Assembly: GCA_964397775.1 (NCBI GenBank)
Contig: CAYNKL010000003.1
Location: 5,578-69,577 of the forward strand
Length of the DNA stretch: 64,000 bases
Source of the DNA: Allosediminivita sp964397775
Lineage (GTDB): Bacteria > Pseudomonadota > Alphaproteobacteria > Rhodobacterales > Rhodobacteraceae
Direction: 5' to 3'
The notes under the pieces were generated by a model, which searched no databases, was not told the origin of the DNA, and worked only from the letters and a program-made list of their open reading frames with translations. A program made the position numbers and the translations under genes. Shown here one piece after another: positions 7,976 to 16,334 of this stretch (positions within the stretch are counted from its first letter, which is position 1; every line of letters begins with the position of its first letter).

Positions 7976-9817
7976 TCACTGGAGCTGGGTGTGCACGGCG
8001 TTGATCGCCTGCTGGTCGATCTGGACGCTGGTGCGGGACTGGATGTCGTTCGCCAGCGCCCGGTAGAGATCGTTGGCCACGTCGTTGGCGGCGCGGTCGC
8101 GCAGAAGCTGGGCGAGCTGGGTGTTCTGCTCGCTGTCCCGGTCGGCGGCGGTGATCTCGTCGAGGCGGATGACCAGCGCGCCGTCCGGGCCGGGCAGGGC
8201 ACGGGTTTCGCCGGCCTGCATTTCGAAGGCGGCCGAGACCAGCGGGTCGGGCAGGCCTTCGCGGTTGGCGTTGCGGGTCAGGCCGCTTTCCTCGCGCGGA
8301 TCGAGGTCGAGGGCTGCGAAGGTGCGGCCTTCGCTGAGTTCGTTCGCGAGACGGTCACCTTCCTCGACGAGCGCTTCGACCCGCTGTTCGGCTTCCCAGC
8401 CTTCGCGGACCTCGGCCTCGACCTCGTCGAACGGTTGGGGCTGCGCTTCGCGGATCTCGTCGAGGCGCAGGGCGAAGACGCCGCCGTCGCCAAGCGGTTC
8501 GATGTCGGGATAGTCGCCTTCGGCCACCGCCTGAGCGGCCTCGCGGAAGGCGGGGTAGCCGGCGATGCCGCTGTCGTTGCGGCCGGTCCAGTCGATCTGG
8601 TCGAGCCGCAGGTCGGTCTGGTCGGCCAGATCCTCGAGCGTGGCGCCAGCGGCGAGTTCGTCGTTGAGGCTTTCGGCCTGTGTCTCGATCACCCGGCGCG
8701 CACGGTCGAGCCCGAGCGTGCCGCGCAGATCGTCGACGGCCTCCTCGAAGGGGGTCTCGGTGGCGGGCAGAACCGCGTTGACGCGGAAGAGCGCCGGGCC
8801 GAGGTTCGACGGCGCCTGCGCGACTTCACCCACGGGAAGCGAGAAGACGGCTTCGCCGGCCTCGCCGAGATCGTCGCGGGTGACATCGCCGAGATCGGTG
8901 TCGGCAAGCTGCAGCCCGCGTTCCTCGACCAGCGTCTCGAAGTCCTCGCCATCGGCGATGCGCTGCGCGGCCTGCTGGGCGGCTTCCTCGTTGGAGAAAA
9001 CGAGGCGTTCGACAAGCCGGCGCTCGGGCATGTTGAAGCGGTCTTCCTGCTCCTCGTAGGCGTCGCGCAGGGCGTCTTCGGGCACCTCGACGCTGTCAAC
9101 GATCATGTCGGGCGTCAGCCAGACGTAGGTGATCGCGCGGGTGCGCGGGATGGTGAAGCGGTCGATATTCTCGTCGTACCAGGCGCGCAGCTCTTCCTCG
9201 GAGGGCTCGGCGACGCCGATGTCGAGCTCGGCCTGCGGCACCTCGGCCCAGGTGAAGGCGCGGGTTTCGCCGGCATAGTCGAGAAGCGTGTTCACGTAGC
9301 TGTCGGGCAGGGTGAGGCCGGCGAGGACGGCGCCCTGCAGGATGGAGCTGGCGGCATCGGAGCGGATGTTCTCCTCGAATTCCGAGGTCGAGAGCCCGGC
9401 CTGATCCAATGCAAAGGCATAGGCGTCGCGGTCGAACTGGCCGTCGGGGCCCTGGAAGGCCGGGATCAGGCGCAGCTGTGCCGCGACTTGCGCGTCACCG
9501 ACGGAGATGCCCATGCGGCTGGATTCTTCCTGGAGGGCGGCGTTCACGACGAGCTGGCTGAGCACCTGGTCGGGGATGCCGCGCGCCTGTGCCTCCTGCA
9601 GGGTGACGGCTTCGCCGCTCTGCTGCGACAGGCTCTGCAGACGGTTCTGCAGGGCGCGGAAGTACTCGGACGTGGTGATCTCGGTGTCGCCGACCGATCC
9701 GACGGTCCGGACGGTGCCCGAGAGATTGGTGGCGCCGAAGCCCGCGAGACCCACGATGAGGAGGGCCAGCAGGATCCAGACGAAGTACTTCGAGATCGAT
9801 TTTCCGCCGGTCGACAT
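7976..9817 (-). CDS. ppiD: membrane-anchored peptidyl-prolyl isomerase / periplasmic chaperone
   Basis: 613 residues. A single N-terminal membrane helix (about residues 12-32, VWILLALLIVGLAGFGA) anchors a large acidic periplasmic part. A SurA_N-like helical region is followed by a parvulin-like segment around RRLVERLVFSNEEAAQQ, with FSLPVGEVAQ as in other parvulins. PpiD works at the Sec exit on newly translocated proteins. The start at 9817 has GGAGGAA upstream. It directly precedes trpE, a pairing seen in relatives as far as I recall. The isomerase residues look divergent, so chaperone action may dominate. Confidence 0.9.
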   Translation of the reverse strand: MSTGGKSISKYFVWILLALLIVGLAGFGATNLSGTVRTVGSVGDTEITTSEYFRALQNRLQSLSQQSGEAVTLQEAQARGIPDQVLSQLVVNAALQEESSRMGISVGDAQVAAQLRLIPAFQGPDGQFDRDAYAFALDQAGLSTSEFEENIRSDAASSILQGAVLAGLTLPDSYVNTLLDYAGETRAFTWAEVPQAELDIGVAEPSEEELRAWYDENIDRFTIPRTRAITYVWLTPDMIVDSVEVPEDALRDAYEEQEDRFNMPERRLVERLVFSNEEAAQQAAQRIADGEDFETLVEERGLQLADTDLGDVTRDDLGEAGEAVFSLPVGEVAQAPSNLGPALFRVNAVLPATETPFEEAVDDLRGTLGLDRARRVIETQAESLNDELAAGATLEDLADQTDLRLDQIDWTGRNDSGIAGYPAFREAAQAVAEGDYPDIEPLGDGGVFALRLDEIREAQPQPFDEVEAEVREGWEAEQRVEALVEEGDRLANELSEGRTFAALDLDPREESGLTRNANREGLPDPLVSAAFEMQAGETRALPGPDGALVIRLDEITAADRDSEQNTQLAQLLRDRAANDVANDLYRALANDIQSRTSVQIDQQAINAVHTQLQ

Positions 9818-9845
9818 GCCTTCCTCCGCTTTGTGCGCCTGCTGT

Positions 9846-11042
9846 CTAGTTGGGGGTTGCCGGGCCCGCAAGGGGGCCTTCCACGGCGGCAAGCCTGCGG
9901 AAGAGCTCGGCAATGCCCGCGCGGTCGACGTTGGCGAAGGCGATGCGGACCTGGCGGGCGCCTTCCGGCGCGTCCTCGGGCATGAACATCGTGCCCGGCA
10001 GAAGCAGGACACCGGCATCGCGGACGAGGCGCGGGGCGAGATCCGCGCTGCTTTCCGCGAAGGGGTGTTCGAAGTAGGCAAAATAGGCGCCGCAGCCCAT
10101 GAGCCGCCAGCCCCTGGCCTCAATCACGGGGAGGTTGTCGAGGATGGCGGCGCGGCGGTCGAGGATCTCGGCCCGTTCGCCGGCAAGCCACTGCGCGAGG
10201 TTCTCGAGCCCCCAGAGGGCCGCGTGCTGGCCCAGTTGCGGAGCGCAGATGGCGACGGTGTCGAGAAATTTCTCGATCTCGGCCAGCAGGGGCTGGGAGG
10301 TGAGCACCGCGCCGGTGCGGTGGCCGGTCAGGCGGTAGGCCTTGGAGAAGCTGTAGAGCGCGATCAGGGTGTCGTCCCAGTCGCCCCGCGTGATCAGATC
10401 GTGCGGGGCGCCGTCGCGGCTGTCGAAGTCGCGGTAGGTTTCGTCGAGGATCAGCTTGATGCCGCGGGATTTCGACAGCTCGAAGAAGGCCGCGATGGTC
10501 TCGGCGGGATACTCGACGCCGCCGGGGTTGTTCGGGCTGACCAGCGCGATGGCGCGTGTGCGCGGGGAGATCAACGCCTCGGCAGCCTCGACCGTGGGCA
10601 CGAGATCGTCGCCGGTCTTGAGCGGCACGGCGCGGAGGCCGGACATGTCGAGCCACATCTTGTGGTTGAAGTACCACGGCACGGGCAGGATCACCTCGTC
10701 GCCTTCGCCCGCAATCGCGGCGATGGCGGCGGCAAAGGCCTGATTGCAGCCGGCGGTGATGGCCACCTGGTCCGGGCGGACCGTGCCGCCGTAATGTTCG
10801 GACCAGTTGCGCGCGAGACCGGCGCGCAAGCCCGGCAGGCCGAGCACCGGGCCGTAGAGATGCGTCTCGGGCCGCTCAAGCGCCTCGGCCATGGCCGCGC
10901 GGAGCGGTGCCGGCGGCGGGTCCACCGGGGCGGCCTGGCTGACGTTCAGCAGCGGGCGATCAGCCGGGAAGGTGACCCCTTCGAGCCAGCGGCGCGCTTC
11001 CATGACCGGCGGGGCGAAGGTGGTCTGGGTGCGGCTGGTCAT
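9846..11042 (-). CDS. PLP-dependent aminotransferase, class I/II fold
   Basis: 398 residues. The fold-type I signature is clear: SPNNPGGVEYP, the aspartate in LILDETYRDFD, and the Schiff-base lysine in LYSFSKAYRLTGHRTGA, with the arginine that binds the substrate carboxylate in RQVRIAFANV near the end. The amino donor and keto acid cannot be read from sequence. The start at 11042 (MTSRTQTTF) is chosen because the family begins just after it; the frame is open to 11123 through an intergenic repeat. It lies between ppiD and gpt on the same strand, 28 nt upstream of ppiD. Confidence 0.9.
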   Translation of the reverse strand: MTSRTQTTFAPPVMEARRWLEGVTFPADRPLLNVSQAAPVDPPPAPLRAAMAEALERPETHLYGPVLGLPGLRAGLARNWSEHYGGTVRPDQVAITAGCNQAFAAAIAAIAGEGDEVILPVPWYFNHKMWLDMSGLRAVPLKTGDDLVPTVEAAEALISPRTRAIALVSPNNPGGVEYPAETIAAFFELSKSRGIKLILDETYRDFDSRDGAPHDLITRGDWDDTLIALYSFSKAYRLTGHRTGAVLTSQPLLAEIEKFLDTVAICAPQLGQHAALWGLENLAQWLAGERAEILDRRAAILDNLPVIEARGWRLMGCGAYFAYFEHPFAESSADLAPRLVRDAGVLLLPGTMFMPEDAPEGARQVRIAFANVDRAGIAELFRRLAAVEGPLAGPATPN

Positions 11043-11082
11043 GGGGATCTCCGTGCGGTCGGGTTGGCCTCGTGCCGGGTTG

Positions 11083-11147
11083 GAGGGGCGCTGCCCCTCT
11101 GCCGCGCGATGCGCGGCATTCACCCCGAGGTATTTGCGGCGAGAAGA
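11083..11147. repeat. double-hairpin intergenic element of Rhodobacterales type
   Basis: Two perfect 7-bp hairpins stand back to back: GAGGGGC/GCCCCTC (11083-11099) and GCCGCGC/GCGCGGC (11101-11117). They are followed by CCCCGAGGTATTTGCGG and a GAGAAGAG tail. I recognise this composite as a common intergenic element in roseobacter genomes. It separates gpt from the aminotransferase gene and may act as a transcript end or mRNA stabiliser. Confidence 0.65.
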
Positions 11148-11156
11148 GGCCGGGTG

Positions 11157-11660
11157 TCAGTCCGTGCCCCGGTAGGGTTTGACGTACTGCAGCGCCATGT
11201 CCCAGGGGAAGAAGATCCAGGTGTCCTGGCTGACCTCGGTCACGTAGGTATCGACCTGCGCGCGGCCCTGCGGCTTGGCGTAGACGGTGGCGACATGCGC
11301 CTTGGGCATGTGGGCGCGCACGAGTTCGAGCGTCCGGCCGGTGTCGACGAGGTCGTCGACGATCAGCACGCCTTCGCCGTCGCCCACGAGCTCCATGTCC
11401 GGGCTCTTGATGATACGGGGCTCGGACTGGTACTGGTGGTCGTAGCTTTTGACGCTGATCGTGTCGACGTGGCGGATGTTGAGCTCGCGCGAGACGATCA
11501 TCGCGGGGGCCATGCCGCCCCGGGTGATGGCGACGACCGCCCGCCATGCCCCGTCATCCGGTCCGCGCCCCTGCAGGCGCCAGGCCAGCGCACGCGCGTC
11601 GCGGTGCAGCTGGTCCCAGCTGACGTGGAACCCTTTTTCGTGGGGAAGACGGTCGTTCAT
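11157..11660 (-). CDS. gpt: xanthine phosphoribosyltransferase
   Basis: 167 residues, a type I phosphoribosyltransferase of purine salvage converting xanthine (and guanine) with PRPP to the nucleotide. The PRPP loop VLIVDDLVDTGRTLELV is intact. ITRGGMAPA and SVKSYDHQYQ are the Gpt-type flexible-loop and hood segments, and the WIFFPWD motif near the C-terminus stacks on the base. It is co-directional with the upstream LysE-type gene (23 nt gap). Confidence 0.93.
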   Translation of the reverse strand: MNDRLPHEKGFHVSWDQLHRDARALAWRLQGRGPDDGAWRAVVAITRGGMAPAMIVSRELNIRHVDTISVKSYDHQYQSEPRIIKSPDMELVGDGEGVLIVDDLVDTGRTLELVRAHMPKAHVATVYAKPQGRAQVDTYVTEVSQDTWIFFPWDMALQYVKPYRGTD

Positions 11661-11683
11661 CTGGCGCTCCTTGGCGGGGTGGC

Positions 11684-12286
11684 TCAGCGGCCGGTCAACA
11701 GCTTCAGCCCCAGCGCACCGAGGATCAGGGCCGCGGCGCGGTCGATCACGGGCTTGAGGCGGAGATAACCGGCGCGGGCAGGCGGTGTGGAGAGAAGCGC
11801 CGCGAAGGCGCCGTAGACGGTCACTTCGACCGCGAAATGGTTGGCGACGATCAGGGCCTTTTGCGCAAGGCCGAGATCGGGCGGAAAGATCAGCAACAGG
11901 ACGGAGGCGGCAAAGAGGACGGACTTGGGATTGGCCAGGTTCACGAGCATGCCGCCGAGAAAGGCGCGGGCGCCGGGCTGCGCGCTGTCGGAGACAGGCC
12001 TGCGTGCATCGCGCCAGAGGCCCCAGGCCACGCGCAGCAGGTAGAGCGCGCCGGCGATCTTGAGGGTGAGATAGGCCCAGGGCACGAGCCGGAAGAGCGC
12101 ATCGAGGCCCAGAAGCGCCGCCCCGGTCCAGGCGGCCGCCACGAGCCCGAGACCGACGCCGGTGGCAAGCCCGGTGCGGAACCCGCCGGCGATGGACTGG
12201 CGCAGTGCGTAGAGGAGGGCAGGACCCGGCGCCGCCATCGCCGCGAGCAGCGTGAGGTTGAAGGCGAGCAGCTGGGTCCAGGTCAT
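11684..12286 (-). CDS. LysE/RhtB-family amino-acid exporter
   Basis: 200 residues with about six membrane helices. The N-terminal APGPALLYALRQSIAGGFRTG matches the LysE/RhtB hallmark (PGP motif followed by a glycine-rich loop), and NLANPKSVLF is the second family marker in the middle. These proteins export amino acids or analogues using the proton gradient; the substrate cannot be assigned. It begins 6 nt after the fabI stop. Confidence 0.9.
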   Translation of the reverse strand: MTWTQLLAFNLTLLAAMAAPGPALLYALRQSIAGGFRTGLATGVGLGLVAAAWTGAALLGLDALFRLVPWAYLTLKIAGALYLLRVAWGLWRDARRPVSDSAQPGARAFLGGMLVNLANPKSVLFAASVLLLIFPPDLGLAQKALIVANHFAVEVTVYGAFAALLSTPPARAGYLRLKPVIDRAAALILGALGLKLLTGR

Positions 12287-12292
12287 GTGTCG

Positions 12293-13099
12293 TCAGGCCT
12301 TTTCGATGTCGGGCGCGTCGGGCGCCTTCATGCCGACGATATGATAGCCTGCATCGACGTGATGTGTCTCGCCCGTCACGCCGGATCCGAGGTCCGAGAG
12401 CAGGTAAAGTGCGGAATTGCCCACGTCACTGGTGGTCACGTTGCGGCGCAGGGGCGAGTTCAGTTCGTTCCACTTCATGATGTAGCGGAAGTCGCCGATG
12501 CCGCTGGCGGCCAGCGTCTTGATGGGGCCCGCCGAGATCGCGTTCACGCGGATGCCGTCGCGGCCCAGATCCTCGGCCAGGTAGCGCACCGAGGCCTCGA
12601 GCGCGGCCTTGGCGACACCCATGACGTTGTAGTGCGGCATGACACGCTCGGCACCGTAATAGGTGAGCGTGACGGCGCTGCCGCCGGGCTTCATCATCTT
12701 CTCGGCGCGCTGCATCACCGCGGTGAAGCTGTAGACCGAGATGTCCATGGACATGGCGAAGTTGGCGCGGCTGGTGTCGACGTAGCGGCCCCGCAGCTCG
12801 GACTTGTCGGAAAAGCCGATGGCGTGCACGACGAAGTCGAGGCCGTCCCATTTTTCCTTGAGGCCCTCGAAAAGCGCGTCGATGCTTGCCTCGTCCGCGA
12901 CGTCGCAGGGCAGGACGATGTCGGAGCCCAGCGACTCGGCCAGCGGGCCCACGCGCTTCTTCAGGGCGTCGCCTTGGTACGAGAAGGCAAGCTCGGCGCC
13001 CGCGTCCGCGCAGGCCTTGGCGATCCCCCAGGCGATCGACTTGTCGTTTGCGAGACCCATGATGAGACCACGTTTTCCCGCCATCAGATTGTTTGACAT
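12293..13099 (-). CDS. fabI: NADH-dependent enoyl-ACP reductase
   Basis: 268 residues. FabI carries out the last reduction in fatty-acid elongation. The FabI-specific arrangement is visible: glycine-rich GLANDKSIAWGIAKA, then the catalytic triad spacing Tyr-x9-Tyr-x6-Lys in YGAERVMPHYNVMGVAK, and AGPIKTLAASGI around the triclosan-sensitive loop. The ATG at 13099 is chosen because GGAG lies 8 nt upstream; a GTG three codons earlier is less likely. It is divergent from pdxH with 142 nt between starts. Confidence 0.96.
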   Translation of the reverse strand: MSNNLMAGKRGLIMGLANDKSIAWGIAKACADAGAELAFSYQGDALKKRVGPLAESLGSDIVLPCDVADEASIDALFEGLKEKWDGLDFVVHAIGFSDKSELRGRYVDTSRANFAMSMDISVYSFTAVMQRAEKMMKPGGSAVTLTYYGAERVMPHYNVMGVAKAALEASVRYLAEDLGRDGIRVNAISAGPIKTLAASGIGDFRYIMKWNELNSPLRRNVTTSDVGNSALYLLSDLGSGVTGETHHVDAGYHIVGMKAPDAPDIEKA

Positions 13100-13241
13100 G
13101 ACCGCCACTCCGCCCGAAATGCTGTGTGTTGCGTCCTTTAGGGGATCAGAAAACGGGCATCAAGGCTGACTGGCCCGAGGGGCCCGTCGGATTGCACGCT
13201 GCGACAGTGGAACAACAGGACGGCAGGGGAAGGAAGAGGGC

Positions 13242-13847
13242 ATGAGCGACAGAGGTGGCATATTCGCAGGGGACGATCCCTTCGCCATCGCGCGCGCCTG
13301 GCTGGAAGAGGCCGGGCGGAGCGAACCCAACGATCCCAACGCGATTGCGCTGGCCACAGCCGATGCGTCCGGTCTTCCCAACGTGCGGATGGTGCTTCTG
13401 AAGGAGATCGAGGACGCGGGTTTTGTCTTCTACACCAACTACGAAAGCGCCAAGGGCGAAGAGATCGAGGCCACGGGCAAGGCGGCTTTCGTGATGCACT
13501 GGAAGAGCCTGCGGCGGCAGATCCGGGTCCGCGGTCTGGTCACGCGCGAGGACGGGCCGCAGGCGGATCGCTACTACGCGTCGCGCTCGCTCAAGAGCCG
13601 GCTCGGCGCCTGGGCCTCGGAGCAGTCGCGCCCGCTCGAGAGCCGCGGCGCGCTCATGGCCGAGGTTGGGCGGATTACCGCTCAGAAGGGGACGCATCCG
13701 GAACGGCCCCCGTTCTGGGGCGGTTATCGGATCACGCCGCTGGAGATCGAGTTCTGGGCCGACGGGTCCTTTCGGCTGCATGACAGGTTCCGGTGGCGCC
13801 GCGCGACACCCGCCGATGCGTGGGAAATTGTACGTCTGAACCCCTGA
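13242..13847 (+). CDS. pdxH: pyridoxamine/pyridoxine 5'-phosphate oxidase
   Basis: 201 residues, the normal PNPOx length. This FMN enzyme oxidises PNP and PMP to PLP. Recognisable segments are LPNVRMVLLKEI (FMN/phosphate site), YTNYESAKGEEI, HWKSLRRQIRVRG (subunit contact and FMN) and the C-terminal FRWRRATPADAWEIVRLNP, in which RxRW-like residues contact the substrate phosphate. The start has AGGAAGAGG upstream. It is the likely source of PLP for the neighbouring aminotransferase, although it is transcribed divergently. Confidence 0.96.
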   Translation: MSDRGGIFAGDDPFAIARAWLEEAGRSEPNDPNAIALATADASGLPNVRMVLLKEIEDAGFVFYTNYESAKGEEIEATGKAAFVMHWKSLRRQIRVRGLVTREDGPQADRYYASRSLKSRLGAWASEQSRPLESRGALMAEVGRITAQKGTHPERPPFWGGYRITPLEIEFWADGSFRLHDRFRWRRATPADAWEIVRLNP

Positions 13848-13859
13848 CGTTCACGTTAC

Positions 13860-13888
13860 TTGAAGTTAAAACCGGCCGTTTCTGTAAT
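13860..13888 (+). promoter_or_regulatory. putative promoter of the cold-shock gene
   Basis: TTGAAG (13860-13865) and TGTAAT (13883-13888) with exactly 17 nt between them, placing the transcript start near 13895 and a short leader before the first ATG candidate at 13933. Consensus match only. Confidence 0.4.
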
Positions 13889-13932
13889 TTTCAAGCGACT
13901 TGAATCTTCCAATCGTCTATCGCACGAGTAAC

Positions 13933-14511
13933 ATGATTGCGACTTCCCGAATGCGTACTGGACGAAGTGTGAAAGAAGCGAACATTGAAGAGCGCCCGCA
14001 GGTCAGGGGCCGCGTAAAGTGGTTTGATCCGGTCAAGGGTTTCGGTTTCGTCGTCGCCGACGAGGGTGGCCCTGATATTCTTCTGCACGCCAACGTCCTG
14101 CGAAATTTCGGTCAGTCTTCGGTCGCCGACGGCGCGCGTGTCTTCGTGGCCGTGCAGGAAACCGACCGCGGGGTGCAGGCAACGGAAGTCCTCCGGATCG
14201 ATCCGCCGGAGCTTCCCGAGGGGGCGCCGCTTGCCGATTTCGACGATATCGACCCCGAGGTGATGCGCGCCGCGCCGCTGGAGCCCGCGCGGGTGAAGTG
14301 GTTCGACAAGGCCAAGGGATTCGGCTTTGCAAACATCTTCGGGAAGTCGGAGGATGTCTTCATCCACATCGAGGTGCTGAGACGGTCTGGTCTTGCGGAC
14401 CTGCAGCCCGGCGAGGCGCTGGCGATCCGCGTCATCGACGGCCGGCGCGGACGGATGGCAACAGAGGTGAACGCATGGGAAACCGCACTCGGGGAATCGC
14501 GCTCCTCCTGA
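13933..14511 (+). CDS. double cold-shock-domain nucleic-acid-binding protein
   Basis: 192 residues from the ATG at 13933; 13951 (ATG) and 13969 (GTG) are also possible because conservation begins only at VRGRVKWFD. Two cold-shock domains follow one another. The first has KGFGFVV and DILLHANVL as RNP1/RNP2-like motifs; the second has KGFGFANIF and DVFIHIEVL. Each is preceded by VKWFD. An acidic linker of about 40 residues joins them. Such tandem CSD proteins are usual in alphaproteobacteria and act as RNA chaperones. Its end overlaps the start of the next gene by 37 nt. Confidence 0.92.
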   Translation: MIATSRMRTGRSVKEANIEERPQVRGRVKWFDPVKGFGFVVADEGGPDILLHANVLRNFGQSSVADGARVFVAVQETDRGVQATEVLRIDPPELPEGAPLADFDDIDPEVMRAAPLEPARVKWFDKAKGFGFANIFGKSEDVFIHIEVLRRSGLADLQPGEALAIRVIDGRRGRMATEVNAWETALGESRSS

Positions 14512-14948
14512 CCGGGCTTCTTGGTCTCGGCAGCGTGGCCGAGGCCTCCTGCAGGGATGATACCGTCTGGCTGCGAGGGGATTTCGGAAGCGCCCGCTTC
14601 AGCGTGGCCGTGGCCGACGACAATGCAGAGCGCGCCCAGGGCCTGATGCACGTCGAGAGCATGCCCGCGAGCCGGGGTATGCTGTTCGTCTATGACCGGG
14701 AACAGCCGGTGGCCTTCTGGATGAAAAACACGCTGATCCCGCTCGACATGGTTTTTGCCGATGCCGAGGGGCGGGTGATCAAGGTGCATGACAACGCCGT
14801 GCCCGGCGATCTGACCGGCATTCCCAGTGACGGGCCTGCGCAGTTCGTGCTCGAGATCAACGGCGGAACGGCGGAAAGCCTTGGCATCGCACCCGGTGCC
14901 GAGATGCAGCACCCCGCGATCGAGAACGCCGCCTGGCCCTGCGAGTGA
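14475..14948 (+). CDS. secreted DUF192 family protein
   Basis: 157 residues with a Sec signal peptide (RGIALLLTGLLGLGSVAEA). The DUF192 core is clear: VAVADDNAERAQGLMHVESMP, then FVYDREQPVAFWMKNTLIPLDM and a FVLEINGGTAE stretch. The role of DUF192 proteins is unknown; the domain is small, beta-rich and exported. The start at 14475 has GAGGTGA 5-6 nt upstream and lies inside the coding end of the cold-shock gene, so the two are probably translationally coupled. Confidence 0.92.
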   Translation: MGNRTRGIALLLTGLLGLGSVAEASCRDDTVWLRGDFGSARFSVAVADDNAERAQGLMHVESMPASRGMLFVYDREQPVAFWMKNTLIPLDMVFADAEGRVIKVHDNAVPGDLTGIPSDGPAQFVLEINGGTAESLGIAPGAEMQHPAIENAAWPCE

Positions 14949-14996
14949 GATTCGCGCTTTTCAAGTCGCTGCCACGTCGATAAAGCACGGGCCTGT

Positions 14997-15073
14997 CGGG
15001 GCGTAGCGCAGCCTGGTAGCGCGTCTGTTTTGGGTACAGAAGGTCGTGAGTTCGAATCTCGCCGCCCCGACCA
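14997..15073 (+). tRNA. tRNA-Pro (TGG)
   Basis: 77 nt with encoded CCA. The acceptor CGGGGCG pairs perfectly with CGCCCCG. The anticodon stem CTGT/ACAG holds the loop TTTGGGT, giving anticodon TGG. The TTCGAAT T-loop is present. The 5' C at position 1 and the D-arm AGCGCAGCCTGGTAGCGC are typical of bacterial proline tRNA. Confidence 0.96.
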
Positions 15074-15236
15074 TTTACCCTCCAGTTCTGATGCCGATCA
15101 CATGCCGGATGCCTCCGTCTGCGTGACGGTCAGCGCGTGGCTGCCGCTGATGTGCCGGGCCGGGGCCGTACGACTTGCCTTCCGCGCGGCGGAAGGGGAC
15201 AGCTTCGGACGTGGAAACCATCAATCGGAGCGCCCC

Positions 15237-15791
15237 ATGCCCCAGACCGACATGCCGACCGCGATCAGGGACACCCCAGAGACCTATGGCTATGTGAGCC
15301 GGTTCTTCCACTGGGCGCTTGCGGCGCTGATCCTATGGCAGCTTCTCGGGATGGTGGTGAAGCTTGCGCTTGGGCGGCACCCGGTGTCGGCCTTCTTCGT
15401 GGGCACGCACCAGTGGGTCGGGACCCTCGTCTTTGTCCTTGTCGTATTGCGCCTCGGCTGGGCGATCGCGAATGCCGGGCGACGCCCGGCGCACGAGGGT
15501 GGCCTGATGGGTCTGGCGGCCAAGGTCGGGCACGGGCTGCTCTACCTCCTGATGATCGTCATTCCGGCGCTGGCGCTGCTGCGCGCCTGGGGCAGCGATC
15601 GGGCGTTTGCGCCGTTCGGGTGGGAGATCTTCCCGGCACGAGAGACGGCGATCGCCTGGGCCGTCGCACCGGCCAACGCCGCACATGGCACGCTGGGCTG
15701 GGTTTTCCTGGCGGTGATCGCTGGGCACGTGGTCATGGCCTTCTACCACCAGTGGGTGCTTCGGGACCGCACGCTGAATCGCATGGCCTGA
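15237..15791 (+). CDS. cytochrome b561 family membrane protein
   Basis: 184 residues with four membrane helices. Histidines suited to bind haem b sit in YVSRFFHWALAALI, FVGTHQWVG, VGHGLLYLLM and the last helix (AAHGTLGWVFLAVIAGHVVMAFYHQ), the usual b561 pattern. These proteins move electrons between quinol and periplasmic acceptors, and some act as superoxide:quinone oxidoreductases. The ATG at 15237 has GGAG 7 nt upstream. It stands alone after tRNA-Pro. Confidence 0.92.
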   Translation: MPQTDMPTAIRDTPETYGYVSRFFHWALAALILWQLLGMVVKLALGRHPVSAFFVGTHQWVGTLVFVLVVLRLGWAIANAGRRPAHEGGLMGLAAKVGHGLLYLLMIVIPALALLRAWGSDRAFAPFGWEIFPARETAIAWAVAPANAAHGTLGWVFLAVIAGHVVMAFYHQWVLRDRTLNRMA

Positions 15792-15828
15792 GCCGGTCGG
15801 GCCTCCGGAGCACACTCCGATTCTCTCG

Positions 15829-15854
15829 GTCGGACACCAGATGTGGTGTCCGAC
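15829..15854 (+). terminator. terminator-like hairpin after the b561 gene
   Basis: A perfect 11-bp stem GTCGGACACCA / TGGTGTCCGAC with a 4-nt loop, 38 nt past the b561 stop. It is followed by TGTGGCTTTTGG, so the U-tract is poor; the call rests on stem strength and position. Confidence 0.55.
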
Positions 15855-16133
15855 TGTGGCTTTTGGCGCCTATATGCAGTCATCTCGCTGAAAGCCGCCG
15901 ATTTTTCGAACAGACCCACAGGCTGTGGACAACTTCACGCTATGGGTGTGCCGGCGCTCCAAATCGCCTGAGGAACAAGGCTTTTCGCGCCTTGCTGCGC
16001 GCGACGTCAATCCACAGGAGAATCGAGAGGCGTGTGAGTATCTGCGTCAACAGAAAAAACGGAAAAAAATCCGGCTCAAAATCGTTGACCAATCGCAAAA
16101 ATCCCCTGAATTTGTCCCGGCGTACGGGGTGTC

Positions 16134-16147
16134 CACTAGATATAGTG
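16134..16147. promoter_or_regulatory. NrdR-box-like palindrome upstream of nrdJ
   Basis: CACTAGATATAGTG is a near-perfect 14-bp palindrome very close to the NrdR consensus (acaCwAtATaTwGtgt). It lies 188 nt before the nrdJ start. NrdR represses nrd genes when ATP/dATP levels are high. Usually two boxes stand close together; only one strong copy is visible here. Confidence 0.6.
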
Positions 16148-16334
16148 ATCCCGTCGCTCAGGAGCCGGACAAGGATTGCCCCGCGCGACGACGGGGCACC
16201 GCGCCACAGGGCAGTGTGGCGGGACCGTTGGTGCTTGGCCGTTCGCTCCGCATGAGGGAACGCGTCGGGCCGCAAGGCGGACCGGGGATCAGCGGGCCGG
16301 AACACCGGCTGACAAGAAAAGATGGGACGGGACC

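Larger units (their letters stand above)
15792..16334. other. long upstream region of nrdJ
   Basis: 543 nt without a convincing gene. Contents: a perfect hairpin after the b561 gene (15829-15854); a weak NrdR-box-like CTATATGCAG (15870-15879); a DnaA-box-like TGTGGACAA (15924-15932, one mismatch to the reverse complement of TTATCCACA); an AT-rich, purine-rich stretch around 16050-16120; and a strong NrdR-like palindrome at 16134-16147. I see no cobalamin-riboswitch B12 box. The region fits a regulated promoter for deoxyribonucleotide synthesis. Confidence 0.55.

Noticed and set aside
13900..13932. TTG at 13900 as the start of the cold-shock gene
   Set aside because: It would begin only a few bases after the predicted transcript start, has no ribosome site, and the added residues are not conserved in pattern; ATG 13933 is preferred.
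15792..16334. Cobalamin riboswitch before nrdJ
   Set aside because: No B12-box-like conserved core could be found; as a B12-using enzyme gene it would not be expected to be shut off by B12.
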